64,000 nucleotides of DNA from Cristatella mucedo. Its lineage: Eukaryota; Bryozoa; Phylactolaemata; Cristatellidae. The stretch is taken from contig WPIO01000005.1 in the NCBI GenBank assembly GCA_009760855.2, positions 8,156,001 through 8,220,000 of the forward strand, written 5' to 3'. The notes under the pieces are model-generated. The model was not told the DNA's origin, ran no database searches, and saw only the letters and a program-made list of their open reading frames with translations. Of this stretch, positions 54,471 through 64,000 are shown one piece after another; position 1 is the stretch's first letter, and each line of letters starts with the position of its first letter. The translations under genes and the position numbers were made by a program.

Positions 54471-56488
54471 GAGTTTCATCGCAGAGGGGCATTTCCTACC
54501 TCCCTAGCGAAAGCAATTTTCCCATGAACGCTCTGCGAGCAGAGCAAGTAGGAAGAAGACGTAGAGGAAGACAGGAAAGAAAATTGATATAATTTCTACA
54601 AGAAGGAAGACCGAAGCAGGACAGATGCAAGATTACGCGGGTTTAGTGCACTCGAATAGCCACTGATTGGCTGCTGTCCGCCCCCTCCCCCGAGGCTGCC
54701 TGGCGGTGATAAACCGCAACCGACTACCACATAAAGTCAACAAACCGCGATGGCGGCGGGGCCGAATAAACAAACGAAGCTACGAGCCGCAGACAGTGGC
54801 CGCGCGGGTTAAAACCGCAGCTCAAACTGCTGGAGGAAGCCCAACAGCCATCCCCCGCGAAGGAACGCGCGACAGAGAGAGCGGGTGAGAGACACCAGCT
54901 GAAGAGTCGATGACGGACTTCCAAATACAACGCTGGCAGAATGTTACGGCTGTGGGCGCACTAAGTTAGACCGCGCGAATTGCCATGATGGCGACTAAGC
55001 CGCCATCACAACAAGAACAAGAACATTGCTCGGATCGAACTCTATCGCATCTGATGCCGGCGGCGGCAACAGAGCCGAGGCAGGCAGCTTATACGCAAAG
55101 GCAGCAAACGGCACACAGCCGAGAATACGACCGTGTAACCGACGCGGCTCTGAGCTGTTTGCAATGAAAACGCGCCAACTTCGGAAAGATGGCGCCTGCG
55201 CGAGCACTTCACGACCGTAAAGCCGCCGCGAGGCTAGCTACTTCGAACCGTCGGCCGGCGGGACGATCCGTGCTACGCCGGCGAGCGCGCACACGTCAAA
55301 GGATGCGGCGCGAAATTGTAACAACACGACCAAGGTTCGCCGTTTATAGAACGCAAAACTCCGGTTGGACATCGGCGAGTCCAAGAAATGTCATTTACTC
55401 ACCCAAGATATACTGAAACGAAGCGTCAACGGTGAACGAGTGCAACCGACCGACCACGTGCAGAGATGGCGCCGTCCAAGGGGCGGAGCTACGCAAGCGG
55501 CGTAGCTGCTCGGGCTGATCGCTGCTCGGCTACTGGGTCCACGCCTCACAATCTGGAGGCTCAAAGGGTAGGGGGGGGGGGAGGGAGGCAGGGTGTTCGG
55601 TGCAGTGCTGACTGCATGAGAGATAAGGCTTGTGCGCCGCGGCAGCATCAGCAGCCAGTGAAGTGTTGGAGGGCGTGCGGTGGGTGGGCAGCGTGCGGCT
55701 GAATAAGCTCGGGCCGCAGGCGATTCGCGCTCGCCCTCTTGGTTGGTTCCCTAGCACGACTGTCATCCTCCGTTCGCACGGGCGCTCTCTACGGGTAGGC
55801 TGCTGACCGCAGACAGACGGGCGGGCGAGCCGGCTGAGCTGGCGAGCAGATCGCAGGAACGCTTGACGCTCGAGCGCGAGCGAATCGCCGGAACAGAAGC
55901 GCGCTAGACAGAGGATGCGAGTCGCCGCACAGTCTTTCTATGCCAGCGCCCTTTGTCGACGCTCTGAGGCGAAAGTGCGGGCAATGCGCCGCCCGCTCGA
56001 AGCTTTCACGAAGAAATACGCGCGCGGGTCATTGGGCGGCTCGCGAAGCCGCCGCGCTGCTGCAGACGGACCCTGCACGGACTGCCCCCAGGCCTGCAGA
56101 TTCACCCGGAGGTCTTCGACCGGCGGTCGACGCGCGATGGCGTCAGCAGCTCCGTTTTGTCGCCAGGGTCGTCCTGACGAAATGCCTGGCGGCGGTCGCC
56201 CGAAGGACGCCGCTGTCGCCCATACCAGTCGCACTCGGGGTCGGCCCGCTTCTCCGGTCGTTCTTCGAGCCGCTCGTTTCCAGCGGGCTTATTCCAAAGG
56301 AGGCCGTTGTGCACATTCGCTTGCATCGCTGAGCCGAGCTGGCCGCCTGGAATCAGGAATAGCGCTAGCAAATTAATCATCGCAAAATCCGCATTTTCCT
56401 TCTCGGGCGAGGCTGTTTGTAGCCGCGGGGAGGCCACTAGATTATTTCACCGCTCTGCGAGCGGCTGGGCGCGGCGCGTGGTAAGATA
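54471..56488. promoter_or_regulatory. CpG-rich block, possible promoter region
   Basis: High GC with many CpG dinucleotides. Short GATGGCG/AAGATGGCGCC motifs, the core of the YY1 site typical of animal housekeeping promoters, recur at about 54750, 54985, 55183 and 55465. An inverted CCAAT (GATTGGCTG) lies at 54665. Many ORFs of 60-153 codons are open on both strands with no recognisable domain, so I call no protein. Function is inferred from composition only. Confidence 0.35.
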
Positions 56489-56631
56489 TATATAATATAT
56501 AATTCATTTATATAGCGCCCCAAGAGAACTTAATCTCTATTCAGGCGCTTCACATATGCCTCGGGGCTCGAGCCTACGACTTCAGTCAGACCTTGGTCGG
56601 GGCGAGCACCTTAACCGCTAGACCAAACCAG
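56489..56631 (-). mobile_element. SINE-A copy, antisense
   Basis: - strand A-box-like TGGTCTAGCGGTTAAGGTGC and B-box region GGCTCGAGCCCC, the GGCATATGTGAAGCGCC linker, hairpin tail and a TATATATT end. One of the best copies. Confidence 0.93.
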
Positions 56632-57266
56632 CGCACGGTGAGGAATGGCGGCGGCCCGGCGGCGAAATCGGTCGCCGTGCGCGCCACTATCTCGTTCGCC
56701 GAGCGATCTTGGCTTTCTCGCGCCGAGTGCGCAGCGAGGGGAGCGCTACGCACGCTCCCAAAGAGGGAGGAGATAGATAAAGTGGCGTGGGTAATTTTGC
56801 AGCCCTCAGAGCGTCCGTAGGTCGTCAGCCGCGGGCAAGCTGAGCGCCGGAAAGGAATTTCGTCTCGAGCTGGAAACGATCGCGAAAGGATCCGGGCTAG
56901 CCGTCCAGCGCGCTCTACCCATTGAGAGCCATCGAGACCGCTTTTGACGCGGGGCTTTTTTTTATAGAGCTCGGTTGGCAATTTTCCGTTTCGACCGTCA
57001 ATGTTTTCCGCCGCCCTCCCGTCCGCCTGCCTGGTCAAGCAGTGCCCCGTCCGACGCTCGTCGCCAGCTCGTCTTCGTCGTCCTCCGGATGCTCCGGATG
57101 CTTACCAGCGTACCCCAGGCTTCCTCGCACTGCCCCACTCTCCTCCTCCTCCCCCCGTGCTCTTTCTCGGCTCTGCCTCTCTAATCGAACTCGAAAGAGG
57201 CGTCTCGGAGGCGTGCCTTCAGTTCCTACGCACGTACAGTGCGGCGGAACGCGCGGTCGACTGACT
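56632..57266. other. GC-rich unassigned spacer
   Basis: Overlapping ORFs (56586-57038 - and 56922-57269 +) lack recognisable domains. It may continue the CpG-rich block to the left. Confidence 0.35.
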
Positions 57267-57362
57267 TAATAATAATAATAATAATAATTCACTTGATAAA
57301 GCGCCCTCAGAGAACTTAATCTCTCTCTAGGCGCTTTACATTTGCTGTAAAGTGAAATGCAC
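57267..57362 (-). mobile_element. Solo LINE-A 3' tail, antisense
   Basis: - strand (ATT)n, hairpin with GCGCC/GGCGC arms and a few bases of 3' UTR. It is followed by three ATGACTTGA-like units. Confidence 0.9.
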
Positions 57363-57884
57363 TTGACTTGAAATGACTTGAAATGACTTGACACCGGCGA
57401 CATCCTCTGACCTGACGACATTGGCGGCGTAGCTATACCGCGAGGCCAATAAATTGGCCGCACTATTCCTAGCGTACGGGCTAGAAGCGTTTAGGGCATT
57501 GTTATTCGCGCTGCCGCCAGTCTACGGCCTGGTTATTGCCGCCGATGCCAGTTTATGGCCCGGCGGAGTTTTATGGCGCTGCTGCTGCCGGTTAATGGGT
57601 CATTGCGATTTATGGGCAGCGACGGTTTTAACGAGGATTAAAGGATACAATTATTACGAGGATTAGGCCGCGTCGCGGCCTGCAGAGGCTTGAGGAGTTG
57701 CAATTTGGACGCTGCCAGCGTCCGTCTGGAAATATACGTGTTGAAGCTCGCCAAGGTGTTTTCGTATGCTGACGCCGCCGTCGCCGCAGCTTCTTCGCAG
57801 CATTTGTTTCGCCGGCAATGGCTGTCTCGCGTTCGCGTCCTTTCGCCGCCATTGTGCGCACCATTTTCGCCGATTGGCTCGTTA
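57363..57884. other. Unassigned spacer
   Basis: GGCGGAGTTTTATGGCGCTG-type blocks recur loosely at 57530-57620; no gene recognised. Confidence 0.35.
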
Positions 57885-58135
57885 TCTTTCTTTCGACTGT
57901 GGCGCATCCTGTCCAGCCGTCCCGAGTCACTACTTCCACGCTACTCACTAGCTCAACTGCTCTCCCCACTCAGCCGTGCTTCTCACTCTTCTCTTTGTTG
58001 CGTGAGACGAAGTCTGTTTGCTGATCGAATGCGTAACCGAAAGCCGCTTAGGCTTTTAGGAGTGCGCTATACAAAACTCTCCTGCGGTAACGTCCACACA
58101 AAATGCTTGTGAAGTTACAGGCGGAGATTCAGTTC
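57885..58135 (+). mobile_element. LINE-B 3' fragment
   Basis: Starts at CATCCTGTCCAGCCGTCC and runs through the LLRETKSV-like end and the GCGCTATACAAAACTCTCC motif to the TTACAGGCGGAGATTC 3' end. Confidence 0.85.
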
Positions 58136-58207
58136 TCGCGGCGGGTGCTCGCGTGTTATTATTGCTAGCCCGAGCAGCTGCTGCCGCTAAAGCCCCCCTC
58201 GGATTTT

Positions 58208-58402
58208 GAGCCCAGGGAACTTGCATGTCACCCATAACCGTGTTATTCGTGTTGCTTGTTTATCAAGCATGATATTACTCACCATTCAATTGCATTTCCC
58301 TTTGCAGCGAATGTAAAGCGCCTAGAAAGAGATTGAGTTCTCTGAGGGCGCTTTATCAAGTGCATTATTATTATTGTTATTATTATTACTATTATTATTA
58401 CT
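58208..58402 (+). mobile_element. LINE-A 3' UTR fragment
   Basis: Sense 3' UTR, consensus hairpin (58313-58356) and a (ATT)n-type tail to 58402. It lies just beyond the LINE-B fragment. Confidence 0.92.
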
Positions 58403-59145
58403 CTTTCGAGAGTAGTTAAGTCCAGAATTACGTCCGGTCAGAGAAAAGTAGGAGGCACCGACCGGCCGAGGAGGTAATATGAGCCGCAGACTAGGACTCG
58501 GAGGACTCGGACGGAGGAGGGCTTGTACGGGCACTGGCTCTTACGCCGCCGGAAGCAGCGCGCCTCTCGAAGCAGCGTGTTTTCGCGTTCGGCGCCGAGA
58601 CGGTTCCCCTGGGAACGCCCCTCCCGCGCGAAAGCCAAGTATCCCCTGCTTCGTTATGGCTCCCAATCACCCCGGGCAGCCCTGGAGAGGCTGGCGCGCT
58701 TCGAGGACGACTCAGAAGGCGCGGTCGGCCGGACAGCCTTTTGCGCTCGGCTTCCAGGTACGTTTCGGCGTCGTCAGAGATTTCGGCTGCAACTTCTTCT
58801 GTTTATTTTGTGACACGCTAAAAAGACTGCTGGAGCAGCAGCATTTCTTCGGCATGCACACCCAGCGTCGGTTTCGAGAGCTCGCTATAGAGGCGAGTTC
58901 GCATTCAAGTGTTCGTAATGGGTTCATGGTTCTCAGACAGATCTAAATATGCCTGTCGAGAGGCAAGCCTTTGGATTAAAGCTTCAGGCTTCACGTCGGA
59001 TATGCTGAGAATTCTTTTTTCGACTGTCGATGAGAGGCGTCCGGGCGGAACGCGCTTCGGATCTCTGGGAGCGTCGTCTCACCCAAAGTGCGGAATAACA
59101 ATTTTGTAAAAGGCCTACAGAGTCTTATTAATTACTGTCTTTGCC
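58403..59145. other. GC-rich unassigned block
   Basis: Open frames (58479-58946 + and others) have no recognisable domain. Confidence 0.35.
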
Positions 59146-59305
59146 GAGCTGGTTTGGCCCAGTGGTTAAGATGCTTGCCCAGACCAAGGTTTGGCCGAGG
59201 TCGTGGGATCGAGCTCTGTGGCATATGTGAAGCACCTGAATAGAGACTAAGTTCTCTCGGGGCGCTATACAAATAAATTATATTTATTTATATTTATTTT
59301 GCGGC
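59146..59305 (+). mobile_element. SINE-A copy
   Basis: A-box-like TGGCCCAGTGGTTAAGATGC, B-box-like GGGATCGAGCTC, GGCATATGTGAAGCACC linker, hairpin tail and an ATTTATATTTATTT end. Confidence 0.92.
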
Positions 59306-59484
59306 GGATTTCGAAACGAATGCCTCGACCTTCCTCAGAAATGAGGCTAAACCCACACGCACCACAAACCTAGCGACGCTCTTGCGGAACGTTGGTATCT
59401 AAATCCAGCCATTCAGTCGCTTGAAACTTTTGCTAAAGGAACTGCCGCGACTTCCAGTTAAATGCATGATCTAAACCAAAACGT

Positions 59485-59660
59485 CTAACCTCGAACACTC
59501 CTCCTTCAAGTCTGGCTGAACTGCTGCCGCTTCTACAGCTTCAGCCTAATTCTGCCTTCAGATCTTTCCTGGGCAAGTCATTAGCAGACGTGGAATACTC
59601 TTATAGTTACAAGCTTTTGCTATGCATTTCCATAAAGTGAAACTCACCTCCCCAATTCTT
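59485..59660 (+). mobile_element. LINE-B fragment, old
   Basis: Matches the SLAELLPLLQLQP and RSF-like segments of the LINE-B C-terminal domain with heavy decay. Confidence 0.6.
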
Positions 59661-59661
59661 G

Positions 59662-59745
59662 CTAAACGGCAGCAAATTTAAAGTGATTAGAAAGAGATTG
59701 TGCTCTCAGAGGGCACTAAATCAAATGCATTATTATTATTTCCTC
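59662..59745 (+). mobile_element. Solo LINE-A 3' tail
   Basis: Hairpin with GTGAT/GGCAC arms and a short ATT tail, immediately upstream of the long LINE-A copy. Confidence 0.85.
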
Positions 59746-59749
59746 ATAA

Positions 59750-62700
59750 ACTGCGACTCTGCAATACTTTCCCAGCCTTTACCTGCAGCGCGAGCTTCTG
59801 CATTAGATGCGCCGGCGGCTAGTAACCTGCATATTATTTATGATCGTGCGTACATATTATCACTTCGTCATCGTAGTGTTCAAATGCATTCCTAGATGTT
59901 ATTGCTGTTGCTAAGATCCGTAAGTTAGGCATTAACAAAAGAAAAGCGTCCAGGAGCCGCAGCTGGGGCCGGGGGGGGGGAGGGCTAATTGAGACGCAGC
60001 TTGTTTGGCAGGAGATGCGAGCTGAGTACCCGCTTGTTTGGTATTCCTAGCATTGTCTCAACCGCTCAGCACGTTCTCCCTCAAGCGTTACTGTGAGTCG
60101 CCCTAACTTAGTGGTCATCAGGCCTGTTATAACGCCGGCAGCCCAAGTTAACACTTCTGCCGACAATTCAAGACGCAACCCCGACCGGTTTCTTCTTTTT
60201 CACACCCTAGATCAATAAAAACTGAAGGTGGAGTCGCTATTACCACACGGTCGAACTTCGACATCAAGCCGTTTGCAGTACCCTCGAAGCTGTCTTTCGA
60301 ATCTATTGCCTTGGTTTCACTCGACGACAAGCTACACATGGCGGCAGTAGTCTATGGCCTGCCAGGGACCAAGCCTTCCTTTATCTCAGATTTCCCTGAT
60401 TTCATTTCGATTTTGTGTGCAAAAATCGATCTTTCCACATCATGGGTGATTTCAACATTCATTTTGATAGCATCTGACGCCTTCAGGACAAGATTTCGTG
60501 CACTGCCCGACTCATTGTCACTTATGGCTCATAAGCATGGCCCTACTCACATCAAGGGTCACATAATCGACTAAGTTTTTTTCACACGACTGCACTTTTT
60601 CATTACCAATTATAGCCGAATTCTGCATACCTGACCACATGCAGATCTCATCCAGCCTACAATGTGTGCCTTCTTCCCCCTCTTTATCTCAAATCAAATG
60701 TGAATCACGAAACATCAAGACCCTTGACATCGTAGCTGTCCGTGCGAGAATATCAGCTTCGCCGTGCTGCTCAATCCCTTTTCCAACATATCATCATTGG
60801 TAGATTGCTACAACATGACGCTGGCTGACATGCTCGACGCGTTTGAACCTCTGACTAAGCGTACTGTTAGCCATCGCCCAGACGGCCTATGGTTTACCAC
60901 AGACATTAAACAAGCTAGGTCTGCTAAGCACAAGTTAGAAAAAAAGCCTAAAAAAGATCAGCACTGAGTGTCTATTAACAGGCATAGGAGAACTAGTGTA
61001 GATCGCAACAATTGATCCTAGCAAAGGCCAAGTCTAGCTTCTATAAAAACATTGTTGAATCACAGATGTACAATCCAAAAATGCTGATGTTGACGATCAA
61101 CCATCCCCATGACCGCTCTCATATTAGCTCTTTACCTAGTGATTCCTGTGATGATCTAGCTGATCGCTTCTCTAACTTCTTTGACAAGATGGACAAAATA
61201 AGGGAGTCCATCCCTAAGTTGGCAGCATCTCCCCTGGAATACTGTCCCTCAATTCCTTGCTGCACCACAATGTCTACACTCAAGGAGGTCACTAGTGACC
61301 TCGTCAGGAAGTTCATATCCCAATCAAAGAAGACGACTAGTCCTTTGGATCCTGATCACACTGTCCTGCGTCTGCGATGCATTGATCTGCTGCTGCCATG
61401 CATAACTAACATAATTAATATGTCTTCAGCCTCAGGTCATGTCCCAGCACCTTTCAAAAAGCTGTAGTCGAGCCACTTCTCAAGAAAGCGACACTAGACC
61501 AGGAGAACTTGAGGATAAACTACCGCTTAGTCTCCCTTCTACCATTTCTATCAAAGACACTGGAGCAGGTCGTGGCGGACCAGCTGAACTGATATATTGA
61601 AACTTCAAACCTTGCTAGTAAGTTCCAGTCTGGCCTTAGAGCTGATAGCTCGACAGAATCAGCATTTCTTAGGGTGTAAAACGACCTACTTAGGAATGCA
61701 GACATGGGTAGAGTCTCTCTGGTTGTTTCGCTCGATCTTTCGGCAGCTTTTGATACTATCGATCACCAAGTTCTTCTAGAGCGCCTCTCATCTCGCCTGG
61801 GCATCACTGGCACTTTTCTGCAATGGTTCAGATCCTATCTCAGTGTGAGACTCCAGAGTATTGACGTGAATAGACAAAGATTATCCGAGGTACCTCTAAA
61901 ATATGATGTACCTCAGGGCTTCGTGCTTGGTCCTGTTCTTTTCACGGTTTATTTTCTGCCTCTTGCCGATGCCAAGCACAATCTAGGCTTTCACTTCTAT
62001 GCAGATGACACTCAGTTGTACCTCTGCTTTGATCTCTTCCAGCCCTCCAGCATGTTGAATTCTCTCAACTCTCTCGCTGCATTCATTGATGACATCTGCA
62101 CGTGGATGACAGCAAACTTTCTTAATTTGAGGTATGACAAAACTAACTTACTACTTATGGGCAAAGAAAGTGTGATTCAGAAATTGGAAAGGCTAACGCT
62201 CACCATCAGCTCTGCAATATCTCCTGTTGAATCTGCATATCCCCTGTTGAATCTGCACGAAATATAGGCGCCATGTTCCAAAGTGATTTCATTGAACGAC
62301 CGAACTCCACCGTCAAGCCTGCCTACTTTCAGCTACATAACTTGGCTAAAATTTGGGCTAGTTTAGACAGGGATTCCACATCTAAATTTGTCCATACATT
62401 TGTGAAATTCCGTCTTGACTTTTGTAACTCACTGCTTGTTGGCCTACTGGCCTATGCAAGCAGGCGCTTACAGCTGGTGAAAAAACTCGGCAGCGAGGCT
62501 TGTCTGACTTGAGCGTCGCAGTTACCATATCTCACCACTTCTCGCCGACCTGCACAGGCTCACAGTCAAGCAACGCATTGACTTCAAGGTTTTGTCACTC
62601 ACTTTTAGGCTCCTTCATTCTTTGGCTCTAGCCCATCAATCAGATCTACCCCCAGGCTAAGCATCGTAGCACCCGCTTTTCGGAATCTAATTGCTTACCT

Positions 62701-63056
62701 ATACCTCGTACAAACGTACTAACCTCAAATCCTCTGGAGACTGACGTTACGACATCTCCTGACTTTGCCACATTTAAAAAGAAACTAAAAGCGCATCTAT
62801 TTATCACAGCATTTATTGGATCCCTGCGATTCGTCCTTCATGTGCTTATGCTTGCTGACACTGTGCATACTGCCACTAACCATACTTGAAGGATGACCCT
62901 GTGTATGTCACCTCTAGCCATGTTATTCTCGTTGTTTATCGAGCATGCAACCACTTACCATTCAATCGTGCTTCCTTTGCAGCAAATGTAAAGTGCCTAG
63001 AAAGAGGTCGAGTTCTCCGAGGACACTATATCAAATGCATTTTTATTATTAAGGGA
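59750..63056 (+). mobile_element. LINE-A copy, near full length, inactive
   Basis: Longest LINE-A copy here. Its 5' coding region is at 59770-60130 (LHIIYDRAYILSLRHRS). The APE-type endonuclease is at 60150-60600, with IKTEGGVAITTRSNFDIKPF, DDKLHMAAVVYGLPG and the GPTHIKGH motif, but its first strand (the NVCLWN region) is deleted near 60160. A linker follows at 60760-61450. The RT is at about 61440-62270 (DLSAAFDTIDHQVLLERLSS; YADD at 61998-62009) and the C-terminal domain at 62270-62800. The 3' UTR ends with a GTGCC-type hairpin (62993-63034) and a short ATT tail. Many frameshifts and stops occur. The element probably has a single main ORF of this type in the intact state. Confidence 0.92.
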
Positions 63057-64000
63057 GTCCAGGACATCGTGGCCCTATTCTCTACTTTTATGTTCTTGCT
63101 CGCAAGCGCAGGTATGCACAAGTACACGTGCACAATAATAAAATACCTTCGCGAGACTGCAGGCCTAGTCGCTCCTGCGGGCTGTATGAGGCTAGGGCAA
63201 CCATAGCTCCATTCTCCCCCACAGATGGCGACCGGAAGCGGGCATCCAGGCACGTCCCGTTTGGTCCCTCTCCAAGGAGCTCACGTTGTCCCTCAGTCTA
63301 CCACGCTGCCAGGGCAGACTCATTTGGTTTACAGAGGCACTGGCGGCTCATCGGTCGACTCGCCGAAAAATGGGGGCGCGCTCGCGTCTTCTTTAGGCTG
63401 GTTCAAAGAGGTCAAGAGGACGGCAGTGTTTTTCCGGAGGAAGCTATTGCGAGCCTGTATTTTTAGACGGGCCACACAGCTGCTGGGGCCACTGCATGCT
63501 CAAGGTCGATTTCCAGCGAAGGCTTTCGTTTTATTGAAGGGTTGTCGTATTTTGGCCGGGTTAAAGAGGCGACGCGCCGGGATTAGTTGGGTCTGAGGAG
63601 GCGTGCCCGGCGGACCGGCTGTGACCGGCTCACCGAATTGGGTCATTAATCGCCGAATTCTTTTTTTAAGCTCACCCGTGGAGAGCTTTTTGAGCGCGGC
63701 ACGTCATCGTCGTCGAGCAGCTTCCAGGTTTGTCGCGCTACAGCCGCTGCAATTAATTTTCTGCACTGGGCTTCGTGCGATTGGCAGGAGCCTCTCGCTC
63801 TGCACGCAGCGTCAGGTAAACGCCACGGAAGTAGCCGTTTTTAGGTCTCTAGCTGTCTGCAAGGCGAGCCCCATCGGAGGGCAGCTTCGACTCGTCGACC
63901 GCTAGGGGGAGGGGGAGGGAACGGCCAGTTTTTTGTAGACGCGGCACCATCGGTCCTCTCTATCGCTAACTATCTCCATCTACCTCTATCTCTATCTGTC
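63057..64000. other. GC-rich block to the window end, possible 5' exon
   Basis: GC-rich with open frames. A strong acceptor (CCATTCTCCCCCACAG) directly precedes an ATG at 63225 that opens a 123-codon + frame without recognisable motifs. A donor-like GCGTCAG|GTAAAC lies at about 63810. This could be the 5' part of a gene continuing to the right. The window ends in a TCTATC-rich microsatellite start (about 63955-64000). Confidence 0.3.

Noticed and set aside
56541-56631. Possible tRNA gene on the - strand
   Set aside because: It is the head of SINE-A, followed by the LINE-type hairpin tail, and lacks a paired acceptor stem.
1-64000. CRISPR arrays, bacterial operons or phage-like systems
   Set aside because: No regularly spaced direct repeats with unique spacers and no ribosome-binding-site-led gene runs. 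The sequence is plainly eukaryotic.

Overview
The window is metazoan nuclear DNA. It has spliced genes with GT/AG introns, CR1/L2-like non-LTR retrotransposons, tRNA-derived SINEs, a Tc1/mariner transposase relic and many microsatellites. Standard-code reading gives sensible proteins. The mix of elements and the compact, GC3-rich genes fit a lophotrochozoan-type invertebrate such as a flatworm, but the sequence does not fix the species. By hand count about 24 kb of the 64 kb is recognisable transposon sequence, nearly all of it 5'-truncated and broken.

Layout. 1-2645: decayed LINE-A copy running in from the left. 2646-7816: no recognised gene, GC-rich in the middle. 7817-19565: LINE-rich, with two nested insertions (LINE-B inside LINE-A at 9398-9955; an antisense LINE-B inside another LINE-B at 13758-15748). 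20258-24718: gene island on the + strand with a profilin-4-like ORF, a COA4-like twin-CX9C protein starting only 13 nt after its stop, one AATAAA after the pair, and an unrecognised 322-residue ORF with a strong start context. 25700-34070: more LINE-A, LINE-B and SINE-B, including LINE-A inside LINE-B. 36396-47128: a four-coding-exon monocarboxylate-transporter-like (MFS/SLC16) gene on the - strand, reconstructed from splice sites and phase, with SINEs, microsatellites and a Tc1 relic in its introns. 47645-54470: SINE and LINE relics, including a LINE-A mosaic at 50440-52610. 54471-59145 and 63057-64000: GC/CpG-rich blocks with no identifiable gene. 59750-63056: the longest LINE-A copy, near full length but inactive.

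Repeat families (names are local to this window). LINE-A has an APE-type endonuclease, RT with a YADD box, and a 3' end that folds into a hairpin followed by (ATT)n. LINE-B has a related RT and a 3' end of short TACAA/TACAT-type repeats. SINE-A has a tRNA-like head and the LINE-A hairpin tail. SINE-B has a tRNA-like head, a distinct body and a short motif also present near the LINE-B 3' end. A and B are nested in each other in both directions, so their active periods overlapped.

The most notable points are the PFN4-like/COA4 tandem pair, covarying bases in the LINE-A 3' hairpin that its SINE partner shares, the SLC16-like gene with only phase-1 introns, a Tc1-type transposase with a 41-residue D-E spacing, and the unrecognised 322-residue ORF. 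I did not find a clearly new defence or mobile system.
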